Of a stretch of DNA of 34,309 nucleotides, positions 9,301 through 15,634 are shown in pieces. Each line of letters opens with the position of its first letter. Position 1 is the stretch's first letter. The stretch covers positions 1 to 34,309 of the forward strand of contig DATFHG010000191.1 in NCBI GenBank assembly GCA_035248725.1. Reading direction: 5' to 3'. The stretch is from DASPMP01 sp035248725 (GTDB lineage Bacteria > Gemmatimonadota > Gemmatimonadetes > Gemmatimonadales > Gemmatimonadaceae). The notes beneath the pieces were generated by a model. That model was given only the letters and a program-made list of their open reading frames with translations, made no database searches and was not told the DNA's origin. The position numbers and the translations under genes are program-made.

Positions 9301-9439
9301 CCTATATGCCATCGACCCGGAACACCTCAAAGCCGCCGTCGAGCGTTTCTCGCAAGATGTTGGCACGCTTGGGTTTGCGGAGTTGACACGGAAATACCAG
9401 GACCTCCAGGGCCTCCAGGCACAAGAGCAGAACAAGTGA
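6314..9439 (+). CDS. GGDEF-like / AAA ATPase / TPR signalling protein
   Basis: A 1041-residue cytoplasmic multidomain protein. The start is taken at ATG 6314; TTG 6281 and GTG 6311 are in-frame alternatives. Residues about 25-185 resemble a GGDEF domain: the C-terminal fold motif TASMGVATAPDNGDD is present, but the active-site loop reads HTTPDEV instead of GGDEF, so cyclic-di-GMP synthesis is unlikely. Residues about 199-460 resemble an AAA_16 ATPase beginning FVGRTEELASLRRWL. Walker B (LVLILDEMQWVD) is intact, whereas Walker A is GEAGSGRGA, with Arg and Gly where Lys and Ser/Thr are expected. The rest (about 590-1030) is a long array of TPR helices (repeated ALxxYxxALxLF and GRxDEA patterns). 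It looks like a MalT/LAL-type STAND scaffold lacking the C-terminal DNA-binding domain. A good terminator follows directly. Confidence 0.88.
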   Translation: MPARDPDRTPLSLSPLERPTRATRAVLTTSAEEFAGAAGSAIAAAASGGAPTSLLAVKVDANGSSSHADNGNSAALREQVVELIRRNLRGTDVVGHTTPDEVLVLLTGAAREQGNHVANRLCAAIRNHAFAGSSGDRPRIGVTASMGVATAPDNGDDVKVITDAARGACASVNAGGGDGCAVAALRPGTRAARPLEIGRFVGRTEELASLRRWLDEAIAGSPRAVAVVGEAGSGRGALLRQLGPEVRLRGGSLVIARAKVAAVRTPYGIWSQVLQALRRLPDAPSRTWHELTNLDAAIPGTAEGRAGSKYRLLEELSEYVRLAARSRPLVLILDEMQWVDAASWDVLDHLLTQLERERILVGLTIRDDPGQTDIAERRRTLERIDYYHELRLSRLTREEVKRWLEAAMHRQEVGRELLAYIYRHTEGNPLVIVQLLRCMVEEGSLWHSGERWEWTPPSELQLPTGVDAVIARRVSHLSPQTQSILGTSAVIGREFEVDVLDAAEGDNTSAVRAAIIEAISKDILQPNYERGGGGQAFSHARIAEAFVASIPRDKLPSAHERVARALEGRPRSAVEAAVHFDLANCASEAYKYALEAATHAETVYSYDAAGEFLQIAARNATSPGELAEVRVRLAQLAETLGRYDEAEELCDLAIEWFAGQGDRQRALTLRRMRERARKELGQHARVTLDALRQLDEEAESLGSVRERVEILTMLSQTYGRLGESKEAERLAAECVKMAEQVDDDLLLAGALNRLAITVEQEDPRRARQYYERALELFQIVGNVRGQAGCHSNLGIVAHLEGRHDDARKSLTIAISLARAAGMPDLSGMASLNLGVMMQKLGEYDRARELYGDALALFATVKNSELQLYVLYNMANLDRERGDFVSGAEVYEATASLAQRIGQVDVEIGAMAGEGICLLEQGQLDAAKVPLTAVEHRMTGLAGWFQGRELVETLRIRVAAAEGRQQEALQMFDAARALAEHADVSSAAWLTASVADVLYAIDPEHLKAAVERFSQDVGTLGFAELTRKYQDLQGLQAQEQNK

Positions 9440-9441
9440 TT

Positions 9442-9464
9442 CAGGGCACAGCCCTGTCTTTTTG
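9442..9464 (+). terminator. Intrinsic terminator after AAA/TPR gene
   Basis: A perfect 6-bp stem CAGGGC/GCCCTG with a 3-nt loop, followed immediately by TCTTTTTG, starting 3 nt after the stop codon. A short stem but a textbook layout. Confidence 0.75.
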
Positions 9465-9510
9465 CTGGCGCTAGCTTCACGGCCGTTGTAAGATGTCCAC
9501 CTCGATATAC

Positions 9511-9532
9511 GGGGGCCGACGCCGGCTGCCGC
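9511..9532 (+). repeat. Conserved leader element, copy 1
   Basis: The 22-nt block starting GGGGGCCGACG differs at only 3 positions from the block at 10328-10349. Each lies about 70 nt before the matched ATG of one of the two paralogous lipoproteins (69 nt here, 72 nt in copy 2). It is either a remnant of the duplication that made the pair or a shared 5'-UTR or promoter-proximal element. Confidence 0.5.
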
Positions 9533-9579
9533 ATGGCGGCTTGGCGTTTGTCCCCACCTCAAACGCCATGAGCCAAGAC

Positions 9580-10251
9580 ATGCGCCGTTACGTCCCCCTG
9601 CTGATCGCCGGCACCGTGCTGATTGCGGCTGCCTGTAGCGACAGCGCGATCGCGCCGACGCGATCGACGGCCTCAATCTCCCTCTTCAGCAGCCCAGCCT
9701 CTCAGGCGAATCTGACCCTGAGCAATTTGGGCTCGCGAACGTACACCTTCACGATCGACCCGCAGGGTGGGTCGGTGAAGATCGGTGGCTTCCGCCTCGA
9801 CTATCCGGCGAATTCGGTCTGCGATCCTGCGACCTCGGGCTACGGTCCGGAGTATTGGCTCGCGCCGTGTCAGACGCTGACGACGTCAATCACGATGACG
9901 GCTGTTGTGTCCTACGTCGATGGCCAGGCGCAAGCGGACTTCTCGCCGAACATTCGCTTCCGTCCGGATGCGTCCGTCCTTCTTTCGGTCAAGCGGCCAA
10001 GGATTGTCGGTCAGTTGCTCACGGACGATCTGCAGCGCGCGTATTCGATGTTGTACTTCAAGATGGTCGACGGTTCGCGCTATACGATTGACGAAGCGGC
10101 GACCGATTCCGATCTCGCGACGAAGTACGACAATGGCCAGGGCTGGGTGTGGCGTCGCATTCGCCACTTCACGGGCTATTACGTCCGCAGCGGCGATCCG
10201 TGTGACGCGTCGTCGGGCGACCCGAACTGCGTCAGCACCGGTCTGTACTAG
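9580..10251 (+). CDS. Conserved lipoprotein, tandem paralogue 1
   Basis: A 223-residue predicted lipoprotein of unknown function. The N-terminus MRRYVPLLIAGTVLIAAACS is a clear signal peptide with the lipobox AAAC. The mature part is beta-rich with no recognisable catalytic motif. The start is set at ATG 9580 because the downstream paralogue begins with the same MRRYVPLL; ATG 9568 would add four residues. Conserved blocks shared with the neighbour are YPAN.VCDP..SGYGP..W, the PC a few residues later, QLLTD, and the C-terminus GYYVRSG...C...C...TGLY. Four cysteines of the mature protein match in the pair and may form two disulfides. It has its own terminator hairpin, so it is probably transcribed separately from the paralogue. 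Confidence 0.83.
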   Translation: MRRYVPLLIAGTVLIAAACSDSAIAPTRSTASISLFSSPASQANLTLSNLGSRTYTFTIDPQGGSVKIGGFRLDYPANSVCDPATSGYGPEYWLAPCQTLTTSITMTAVVSYVDGQAQADFSPNIRFRPDASVLLSVKRPRIVGQLLTDDLQRAYSMLYFKMVDGSRYTIDEAATDSDLATKYDNGQGWVWRRIRHFTGYYVRSGDPCDASSGDPNCVSTGLY

Positions 10252-10267
10252 CAGGGCGAGGTAAGCG

Positions 10268-10293
10268 ACGGCTCCGCGACAAGGCGGAGCCGT
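10268..10293 (+). terminator. Hairpin terminator after lipoprotein 1
   Basis: A perfect 10-bp stem ACGGCTCCGC/GCGGAGCCGT with a 6-nt loop, 16 nt after the stop codon. It lacks a long T-run afterwards, so efficiency is uncertain, but the stem is strong. Confidence 0.55.
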
Positions 10294-10327
10294 TCGCGCA
10301 GAAGAGTCCTGTCCCACACAACTCAAA

Positions 10328-10349
10328 GGGGGCCGACGACGGCCACCGC
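10328..10349 (+). repeat. Conserved leader element, copy 2
   Basis: This is the second copy of the 22-nt GGGGGCCGACG block (see 9511-9532), 72 nt before the start of the second lipoprotein. The two copies are separated by a full gene and a terminator. Confidence 0.5.
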
Positions 10350-10399
10350 GAACGTGCGGCCCGTACGTGACCCCCGTGTCCCTCCCCAGGGTCCTACAC

Positions 10400-11098
10400 A
10401 TGCGCCGTTACGTACCGCTTCTGATCGCTGGCGCCGCGCTGATTGCGGCGGCCTGTGGCGAGATGACCTCGCCAAGCGGCACTTCCACATCCACGCGGGC
10501 GATGGCCGTGGTTCCCAGCGGCCCGAACGTTTCGTCCGCACGAGCGAACCGTACCACGGAAGACAACGGAACGACCACACGGCTCGTGCTGTGGCCGGGT
10601 GGCGGTTTCGCGCTCATTGGCCCTTTCATTCTCACCTATCCAGCCAACGCGGTCTGCGATCCGAACCGCTCAGGATACGGTCCCGACGAGTGGAAGAATC
10701 CGTGTTCGACGTTGAGAACGCCAATGGTGCTCCAGGCAAAATTCTGGACGGACAACGGCGTCGCGTACGCGGAATTCACTCCGGACATTCGCTTCGATCC
10801 GTCGAAGACCGTCAGCCTGACGACTTTCATCCGTGATATCCGCGGTCAGCAGCTCACCGACGCGCTGAAGGCGCAGTACTCCGTGGGCTACACGCTGCGC
10901 ACTGGTGACACCCGCTTCTTCGTCGACGAGTCGTACGACGACGCTTCCGTGCAGACTGTTTTCGGTGTGCGCCCGGATGGCTCGGCGTCGGGTTGGGCAC
11001 GCAGGCGCATCTACCACTTCTCGGGCTACTACGTTCGCAGCGGCAGGGTCTGCGATGACTCGGATCCCACATGTAGCGGCGGCACCGGCCTGTACTAA
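10400..11098 (+). CDS. Conserved lipoprotein, tandem paralogue 2
   Basis: A 232-residue predicted lipoprotein and paralogue of the preceding gene. MRRYVPLLIAGAALIAAACG is the signal peptide, with the lipobox AAAC. Shared blocks include YPANAVCDP..SGYGP..W..PC, a DIRF segment, QLTDALK and the ending FSGYYVRSG...TGLY. The N-terminal 60 mature residues differ and are Ser/Thr-rich, so the surface-exposed linker has diverged while the core is kept. In-frame ATG/GTG codons upstream exist, but the paralogue alignment and an AGGG element 9 nt before support ATG 10400. The function is unknown. A small cysteine-stabilised periplasmic or outer-membrane domain is the most that can be said. Confidence 0.85.
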   Translation: MRRYVPLLIAGAALIAAACGEMTSPSGTSTSTRAMAVVPSGPNVSSARANRTTEDNGTTTRLVLWPGGGFALIGPFILTYPANAVCDPNRSGYGPDEWKNPCSTLRTPMVLQAKFWTDNGVAYAEFTPDIRFDPSKTVSLTTFIRDIRGQQLTDALKAQYSVGYTLRTGDTRFFVDESYDDASVQTVFGVRPDGSASGWARRRIYHFSGYYVRSGRVCDDSDPTCSGGTGLY

Positions 11099-11122
11099 CG
11101 AAACGTTACGAATCGCTCCTCG

Positions 11123-11150
11123 GAAACGCCTCGCTCCAGCGGGGCGTTTC
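11123..11150 (+). terminator. Hairpin terminator after lipoprotein 2
   Basis: GAAACGCCTCGCT pairs with AGCGGGGCGTTTC over 13 bp (one G-U), with a 2-nt loop. It lies 24 nt after the stop. A short T/C-rich tail follows. Confidence 0.6.
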
Positions 11151-11428
11151 TGCTTCATGACGGCTGACGTACATGTCCTGCGGCATCGACACACACGTCC
11201 CGGACTGACACTGACCCGGGCGACACACGTGACGCAAAGCACGCGTAGGGAGGTTGAGAAGCGCAAGAAAGGTCGGGCACGTCTTATGCCCTTGCGAGCA
11301 CAAGCAGTCACAAGCAGTCAGCGTACGTGTGCCGCAAGGAACCTTGGTGGAGCGCAGTGGTTGTACTGGTAGCGCCCGCGGGGCTGGTGAGCACGCGAAC
11401 GATGTCGTTCGCACGGGAGAGAAGGTCA
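11151..11428. other. Non-coding stretch before the 200-aa hypothetical gene
   Basis: About 280 nt without a convincing gene. The frame of the downstream gene stays open to 11327 but has no support upstream of 11429. The only structure seen is a tandem 10-mer (listed separately). No confident promoter was recognised. Confidence 0.4.
11301..11320. repeat. Tandem 10-bp direct repeat
   Basis: ACAAGCAGTC occurs twice back to back. It lies 109 nt before the next gene. Two copies could be slippage or paired sites for a regulator. Confidence 0.4.
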
Positions 11429-12031
11429 ATGACGGAGTCGCAGTCGGTCGCACCTACAGAGCACGGGGGAAGCATGGACATACTGGTCATGCTCGAAGAG
11501 AATCCCGAGCACTCGGCGGTCCTGGCACATGTGAACTCCGTGCCTTCTCCGCTCGATGTCGAGCGTCCGTCGCGCGACATCGTCACGATTTACGGCGAGC
11601 CAAGCGCCGAGTCGCTGGCGCTGGCGCTGGCAGCCGCAGTCGAAATCCATCGGGGGCATCAGGGCACGGAACAGCCCAGCGGAGCGACATCCGCCATTCG
11701 CCACCTCGGCGTCTGGCCGGAGCGTGGTGCCCTGGGGGATGCTGCCTGGCGTGACGTCGTCACGGGACAGCTGGTGACACGTGATCTGGAGATCCCTCTC
11801 GAGATCCTGCACGCGACCGCGGGGCAGCTGCTCAGCGAATGCGGTCAGCTCATCCGTCGGTTGGTCGCCGGGCTCTCGATGCCCGATTGGCCGGAAGGTG
11901 CACGCCGGGCGATCAATGTCACACTGGGTCCGATCGTCGGATTGACCGCACCGATGTTCCGGCCGCTCGAGTCCGCGCTCGATGCATGGCGGGAAGCTGA
12001 CGGACTCGCGTTCGACTACGAAGGCGATTGA
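11429..12031 (+). CDS. Hypothetical protein (200 aa)
   Basis: The start at ATG 11429 is fixed by a strong purine-rich ribosome binding site (GGAGAGAAGG) ending 4 nt upstream. The product is soluble and acidic: MTESQSVAPTEHGGSMDIL opens it. A middle segment (about 45-85) reads DIVTIYGEPSAESLALALAA, followed by helical regions such as EILHATAGQLLSECGQLIRRL and a hydrophobic ALDAWREADGLAFDYEGD end. There is no signal peptide and no motif I recognise. A very strong terminator follows, so it is probably monocistronic or the end of a short unit. Function unknown. Confidence 0.75.
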   Translation: MTESQSVAPTEHGGSMDILVMLEENPEHSAVLAHVNSVPSPLDVERPSRDIVTIYGEPSAESLALALAAAVEIHRGHQGTEQPSGATSAIRHLGVWPERGALGDAAWRDVVTGQLVTRDLEIPLEILHATAGQLLSECGQLIRRLVAGLSMPDWPEGARRAINVTLGPIVGLTAPMFRPLESALDAWREADGLAFDYEGD

Positions 12032-12046
12032 GTAAGGAGCTTTGTC

Positions 12047-12080
12047 AGGGCGGCCCGCAAGGGGGCCGCCCTTTTTTTTT
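12047..12080 (+). terminator. Strong intrinsic terminator
   Basis: AGGGCGGCCC pairs with GGGCCGCCCT over 10 bp with a 6-nt loop, and the stem runs straight into nine T residues. It is the clearest rho-independent terminator in the window. Confidence 0.93.
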
Positions 12081-12179
12081 GGATCCACCCGTTTCTTCCT
12101 GACCCATGGGTCCGGTTAACGCCCCTTGCGGTTGGCGGTCCTCGAAGGCACGCTAAGAGAGAACACGCCAACGCCGGCG

Positions 12180-12440
12180 ATGCCGAGAATAACGAACCAG
12201 GAAAAAAACCTGCGCCCCTCCGGGGGCGAACGTGTCTTTACGGACGCCCAAGGGCGTTTGTGGAGCGCGCTGTCCACCGCTGAACCTCATGGGCTCACGG
12301 TCGTTTTCACGTGCATCACAGAAGGCCGCCAATCCGGACGGGCGCTCGTCGTCGACCTGTCCGAGGAGGTCGGCGACGTCGGAGACGAGACGCTGCGCGC
12401 GTGGCTCGAGGCGGCCCCGCGCATCGGCAGACTGACCTAG
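12180..12440 (+). CDS. Small hypothetical protein (86 aa) upstream of EF-G paralogue
   Basis: From ATG 12180 the product is MPRITNQEKNLRPSGGERVF, then TDAQGRLWSALSTAEPHG, a beta-rich segment LTVVFTCITEG and an acidic helix DLSEEVGDVGDETLRAWL. It has no signal peptide and no known motif. An earlier in-frame start at 12126 adds 18 residues with no clear support. The stop is 19 nt before the EF-G-like gene, so the two are probably co-transcribed. The compositional pattern (short soluble domain with conserved-looking aromatic positions) suggests a real gene. Confidence 0.6.
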   Translation: MPRITNQEKNLRPSGGERVFTDAQGRLWSALSTAEPHGLTVVFTCITEGRQSGRALVVDLSEEVGDVGDETLRAWLEAAPRIGRLT

Positions 12441-12459
12441 CCTCTACGGGAGCTGCACC

Positions 12460-14586
12460 ATGCGGGAGTATCGCGGGTCGGAGATCCGGAACATCGCGGT
12501 TGTGGGACACGGGGCGAGCGGAAAGACCTCATTGGTCGATGCGCTCGCCTTCGTGTCTGGGGCCAGCAAGCGGCACGGCTCGGTCAAGGACGGCACGGCG
12601 CTCACGGATTACTCCCCGGAGGAAACGGAGCGGAAGTTCTCCATCAACCTCGGTTGCGCGCACGCCGAGTGGATGGACACGAAGATCAACCTGATCGATA
12701 CGCCGGGATTCCTCGACTTCCTCGGCGACGCGGTAGCCGGCGTGGCCGCAGCGGACGGAGCACTCTGTGTGGTGAACGCCAATTCCGGCGTCGAGGTCGG
12801 GACCGAGCGTGAGTTCCGTGAAGCGATGCGTCGCAAGGATCCCGTTCTCTTCGTCGTGAGCATGATGGACAAGGAGCACGCGGATTTCGATCGCGCATTT
12901 CAGCAGATCAAGAATCGCCTGACGGCGAAGGTCATTCCGGTCCAGGTGCCCGCAGGTGAAGGAGCGGCGTTTCGCGGCGTATTGAATCTCTTCTCCCGAA
13001 AGGCACACCTGTACAAGAAGGGATCCAAGTCCGGCGAGTATGACGAGGCGGATATCCCGGCAGAGTATCAGGCGACGTTCGACCGCTATTACCAGGAGCT
13101 CATCGAGACGGTCGCGGCGACCGACGATTCCCTGCTCGAGCGCTATCTCGAGGGCGGCGAAATACCGCGGGATGACGTCGTGCGCGCCATGAAGGAAGCG
13201 ATGAAGCGCATGGAGCTCTTCCCGTTGTTCTGCGTCTCCAGCGAGCTGAATATGGGTGTCCAGGCGGTGCTCTCGACGATCGTGGAGCTGATGCCCAACG
13301 CCTATGACATGGAGGAGCTGCACGCGTTCAAAGGCGCGGAAGGCGACCACACCGTGGAGATCCATGCCAGGGATGATGCCCCGTTCTCCGCGCTCGTCTT
13401 CAAGACCATCTCGGAGCCCCACGTCGGCGACGTGTCGTATTTCCGCATCTACTCCGGCTCGGTGACGAACGGGGACGAAGTGTACAACGCCACGCGCAGC
13501 GCGACGGAGAAGTTGAATCACCTCTCGGTCAGTCAGGGCCGTGAACGCACGGAAGTTCACAGATTGTACGCGGGGGACATCGGCTGCGTCGCCAAGTTGC
13601 GTAACACGCACACGAACGACACGCTGTCCATCAAGGAGCACCCGGTCCGTTTACCCGCGATTGAGTTTCCGGAGAGCCTCGTACAGATGGCGGTCCACGC
13701 GACCAATCGCGCGGACGAAGAGAAGCTCCAGGCGGGCCTGCACAAGCTGCACGACGAGGATCCCACCTTCCAGATGCACTACAACTCCGAGACGCACGAG
13801 ACGATCGTGTCGGGCATCGGTGAGCGGCACCTGGAGGTGACGATGGCTAAGCTGCGCCGCAAATTCGGCGTCACCGCGGAACTGACGAAACCGCGCATTG
13901 CATATCGCGAGACGCTGAAGAGCCGCGCGGAGGGGCAAGGCCGACATAAGAAACAGAGTGGCGGCCGCGGACAGTTCGGCGATTGCTGGGTGCGCTTTGC
14001 GCCGCTGTCACGTGGCAAGGGCTACGAGTTCGAGGACAAGATCGTCGGCGGTGCCATTCCAAGGCAGTACATCCCTGCCGTGGACCGCGGTATTCAGGAG
14101 GCGGCGGTGCGCGGCGTGCTGGCGGGTTTCCCCCTCGTCGACTTCAAGGTCGAGCTCTTCGACGGCTCGTATCATACCGTGGATTCGAACGAGCAGTCCT
14201 TCAAGATGGCCGGCATTCTGGCGTTCAAGGCGGTGGCTGCGAAGTGCAAGCCGGTGCTGCTCGAGCCGTTGGACGAGATCGATGTGCTGCTGCCCGACGA
14301 ATACATGGGCGACGTGCTCGGCGACCTCTCCGGCCGGCGCGGCCATATCCTTGGCACCGACTCGGTGGAAGACGACGCCGGCGCGATGACCGGCTATACA
14401 CGCATCCGCGCGGTCGTGCCGCAGGCGGAGCTCCACCTGTACGCGTCGACGTTGCAGTCCATGACGCAGGGGCGCGCAACGTTCCTTCGTCGGTTCAAAG
14501 GATACGAGGAGGCGCCGAACGAGGTGGCGCAGAAGGTGATCACGGAGCACGCCAAGGAGCGGGAGGAAGAGCTGGTCCCAGCCTGA
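12460..14586 (+). CDS. fusA: Elongation factor G-like translational GTPase
   Basis: A 708-residue protein with the full EF-G domain order: G domain (1-270), domain II (about 300-385), III (about 395-470), IV (about 475-600, containing GRGQFGDCWVRF and GGAIPRQYIPAVDRG) and V (about 605-690, LSGRRGHILG). G1 is GHGASGKT (16-23). Three positions differ from canonical EF-G. Switch I reads ERKFSI where ERGITI is usual. The G3 loop is DTPGFLDF, with Phe in place of the His that helps GTP hydrolysis. The G4 position reads SMMD instead of NKMD. Classical fusA normally sits next to rpsL/rpsG or tufA; none is here. It is therefore probably an EF-G paralogue (EF-G2-like). Its role in translocation, ribosome recycling or another step cannot be decided from sequence. 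Confidence 0.94.
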   Translation: MREYRGSEIRNIAVVGHGASGKTSLVDALAFVSGASKRHGSVKDGTALTDYSPEETERKFSINLGCAHAEWMDTKINLIDTPGFLDFLGDAVAGVAAADGALCVVNANSGVEVGTEREFREAMRRKDPVLFVVSMMDKEHADFDRAFQQIKNRLTAKVIPVQVPAGEGAAFRGVLNLFSRKAHLYKKGSKSGEYDEADIPAEYQATFDRYYQELIETVAATDDSLLERYLEGGEIPRDDVVRAMKEAMKRMELFPLFCVSSELNMGVQAVLSTIVELMPNAYDMEELHAFKGAEGDHTVEIHARDDAPFSALVFKTISEPHVGDVSYFRIYSGSVTNGDEVYNATRSATEKLNHLSVSQGRERTEVHRLYAGDIGCVAKLRNTHTNDTLSIKEHPVRLPAIEFPESLVQMAVHATNRADEEKLQAGLHKLHDEDPTFQMHYNSETHETIVSGIGERHLEVTMAKLRRKFGVTAELTKPRIAYRETLKSRAEGQGRHKKQSGGRGQFGDCWVRFAPLSRGKGYEFEDKIVGGAIPRQYIPAVDRGIQEAAVRGVLAGFPLVDFKVELFDGSYHTVDSNEQSFKMAGILAFKAVAAKCKPVLLEPLDEIDVLLPDEYMGDVLGDLSGRRGHILGTDSVEDDAGAMTGYTRIRAVVPQAELHLYASTLQSMTQGRATFLRRFKGYEEAPNEVAQKVITEHAKEREEELVPA

Positions 14587-14608
14587 GTGCTCGGGCGTCG
14601 GTACAACA

Positions 14609-14658
14609 CGCACGGTGAGGAGACGGGTCTGCAGTCCGCCACCTCACCGTGCGCTTTT
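14609..14658. terminator. Long-stem terminator between convergent genes
   Basis: CGCACGGTGAGG pairs perfectly with CCTCACCGTGCG over 12 bp around a 21-nt loop, then CTTTT follows. It stands 23 nt after the EF-G-like stop and 5 nt before the stop of the convergent lipoprotein gene, so it may act in both directions. Confidence 0.7.
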
Positions 14659-14662
14659 ACAG

Positions 14663-15055
14663 CTATTTCATCGTCGTCACGAGGACCGCGCCCGCGGTGT
14701 GCGTTCCACCCCAGCGCAGATCGGCGTCCTGTGCGCTGATGAAGCGAATCAGGCGGACGCGCTCGAGTGGGATCGACCGCAGCGATTCCACGGGTCCGAA
14801 CGGCAGCTCGTCGAGGTACACGGTGACCTCTGGAGCGGCGAACGCCGGGATCGTCGAAAATGCACGGCGACGCAGGAACTCCGGCCGAAGCTGCGCGACG
14901 GCCTGATAAGCGTCCGTCACTCGCGCGGCGACGATCTCCGCTGCGGTAATGACGTCACGATGCGTGTCGGCCATGGTGACTGGCCGCGTCGACGCCGAGC
15001 TCGCGCAGGCGCATAGGCAAATGCCCGCGACTCCGAACGACAAGCGACGCCACAT
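14663..15055 (-). CDS. Small TonB-plug-like lipoprotein 1
   Basis: A 130-residue predicted lipoprotein. ATG 15055 has a GGGAGGG site 4 nt upstream, which fixes the start. MWRRLSFGVAGICLCACAS is the signal peptide, with a Cys at the lipobox. The mature domain has the features of a TonB-dependent receptor plug. An ITAAEIVAARVTDAYQAVAQL helix is followed by RPEFL, then VTVYLDELPFGPVESLRSIPL, VRLIRFISAQDADLRWG and the ending TAGAVLVTTMK. It corresponds to the plug pattern (hydrophobic-D-G, 'I.. IPL..V..I.', 'GVIxItT'), but no beta-barrel follows. A divergent paralogue lies on the + strand. Function unknown; an envelope adaptor is an inference. Confidence 0.77.
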   Translation of the reverse strand: MWRRLSFGVAGICLCACASSASTRPVTMADTHRDVITAAEIVAARVTDAYQAVAQLRPEFLRRRAFSTIPAFAAPEVTVYLDELPFGPVESLRSIPLERVRLIRFISAQDADLRWGGTHTAGAVLVTTMK

Positions 15056-15235
15056 AGACCCTCCCTGCCCGGAAATCACCGGTCCGGACCGGCCCAACGT
15101 CCTGGATAACTGCTCCTCTCATTTCGTCGAAAAGGCATTTCCGGTGCCAATCGCGGATGCGACGGCGCGTTCCGCTTGCCGCCCGGACCGACCGCATTCA
15201 CATTCGGTCGGGTGACTCACCTCACAGGTCTTGCC

Positions 15236-15628
15236 ATGGGCTTCCGTGTCCACTTTGCCAACGCGCTGTGGGTTGTCGCGTTGATCGCATGCGCCAGCAG
15301 CGGTACGACGGCCGGCGCCGCTCCCCGTCGAAGCTCGATGACCATCACGGGCGACGAGATGGTCGCGGCGGGGGTCAGCAACGTCTACGACGCGATCCAG
15401 CGTCTCCGCCCGCAATGGCTCACGTCGTCGCGCATGCGCGGCGCCGGTACGTCGGACGAATTGCAGGTCTACATCGACATGAATCGTTACGGCGCACTGG
15501 AGTCACTGCGGCAATTGCCGATCGGCGGTATCGCCGAAGCGAGATACCTAAACGCCGCCGAAGCGACCAATCGGTACGGCACTGGTCATTCCGGCGGCGT
15601 CATCCTGATCATGTTGGCCAACCCCTGA
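15236..15628 (+). CDS. Small TonB-plug-like lipoprotein 2
   Basis: A 130-residue paralogue of the gene at 14663-15055, transcribed divergently. MGFRVHFANALWVVALIACA is the signal peptide, ending at a Cys (IACA). The mature part follows the same order as its partner: MTITGDEMVAAGVSNVYDAIQRLRPQWL, a variable loop, ELQVYIDMNRYGALESLRQL, IAEARYLNAAEATNRYG and the C-terminal SGGVILIML. It is plug-like with no barrel domain. The start ATG 15236 is supported by the signal peptide; an in-frame codon 60 nt upstream gives an implausible N-terminus. Its stop is only 6 nt from the convergent kamA stop and no terminator is visible between them. Confidence 0.77.
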   Translation: MGFRVHFANALWVVALIACASSGTTAGAAPRRSSMTITGDEMVAAGVSNVYDAIQRLRPQWLTSSRMRGAGTSDELQVYIDMNRYGALESLRQLPIGGIAEARYLNAAEATNRYGTGHSGGVILIMLANP

Positions 15629-15634
15629 GGGCGT

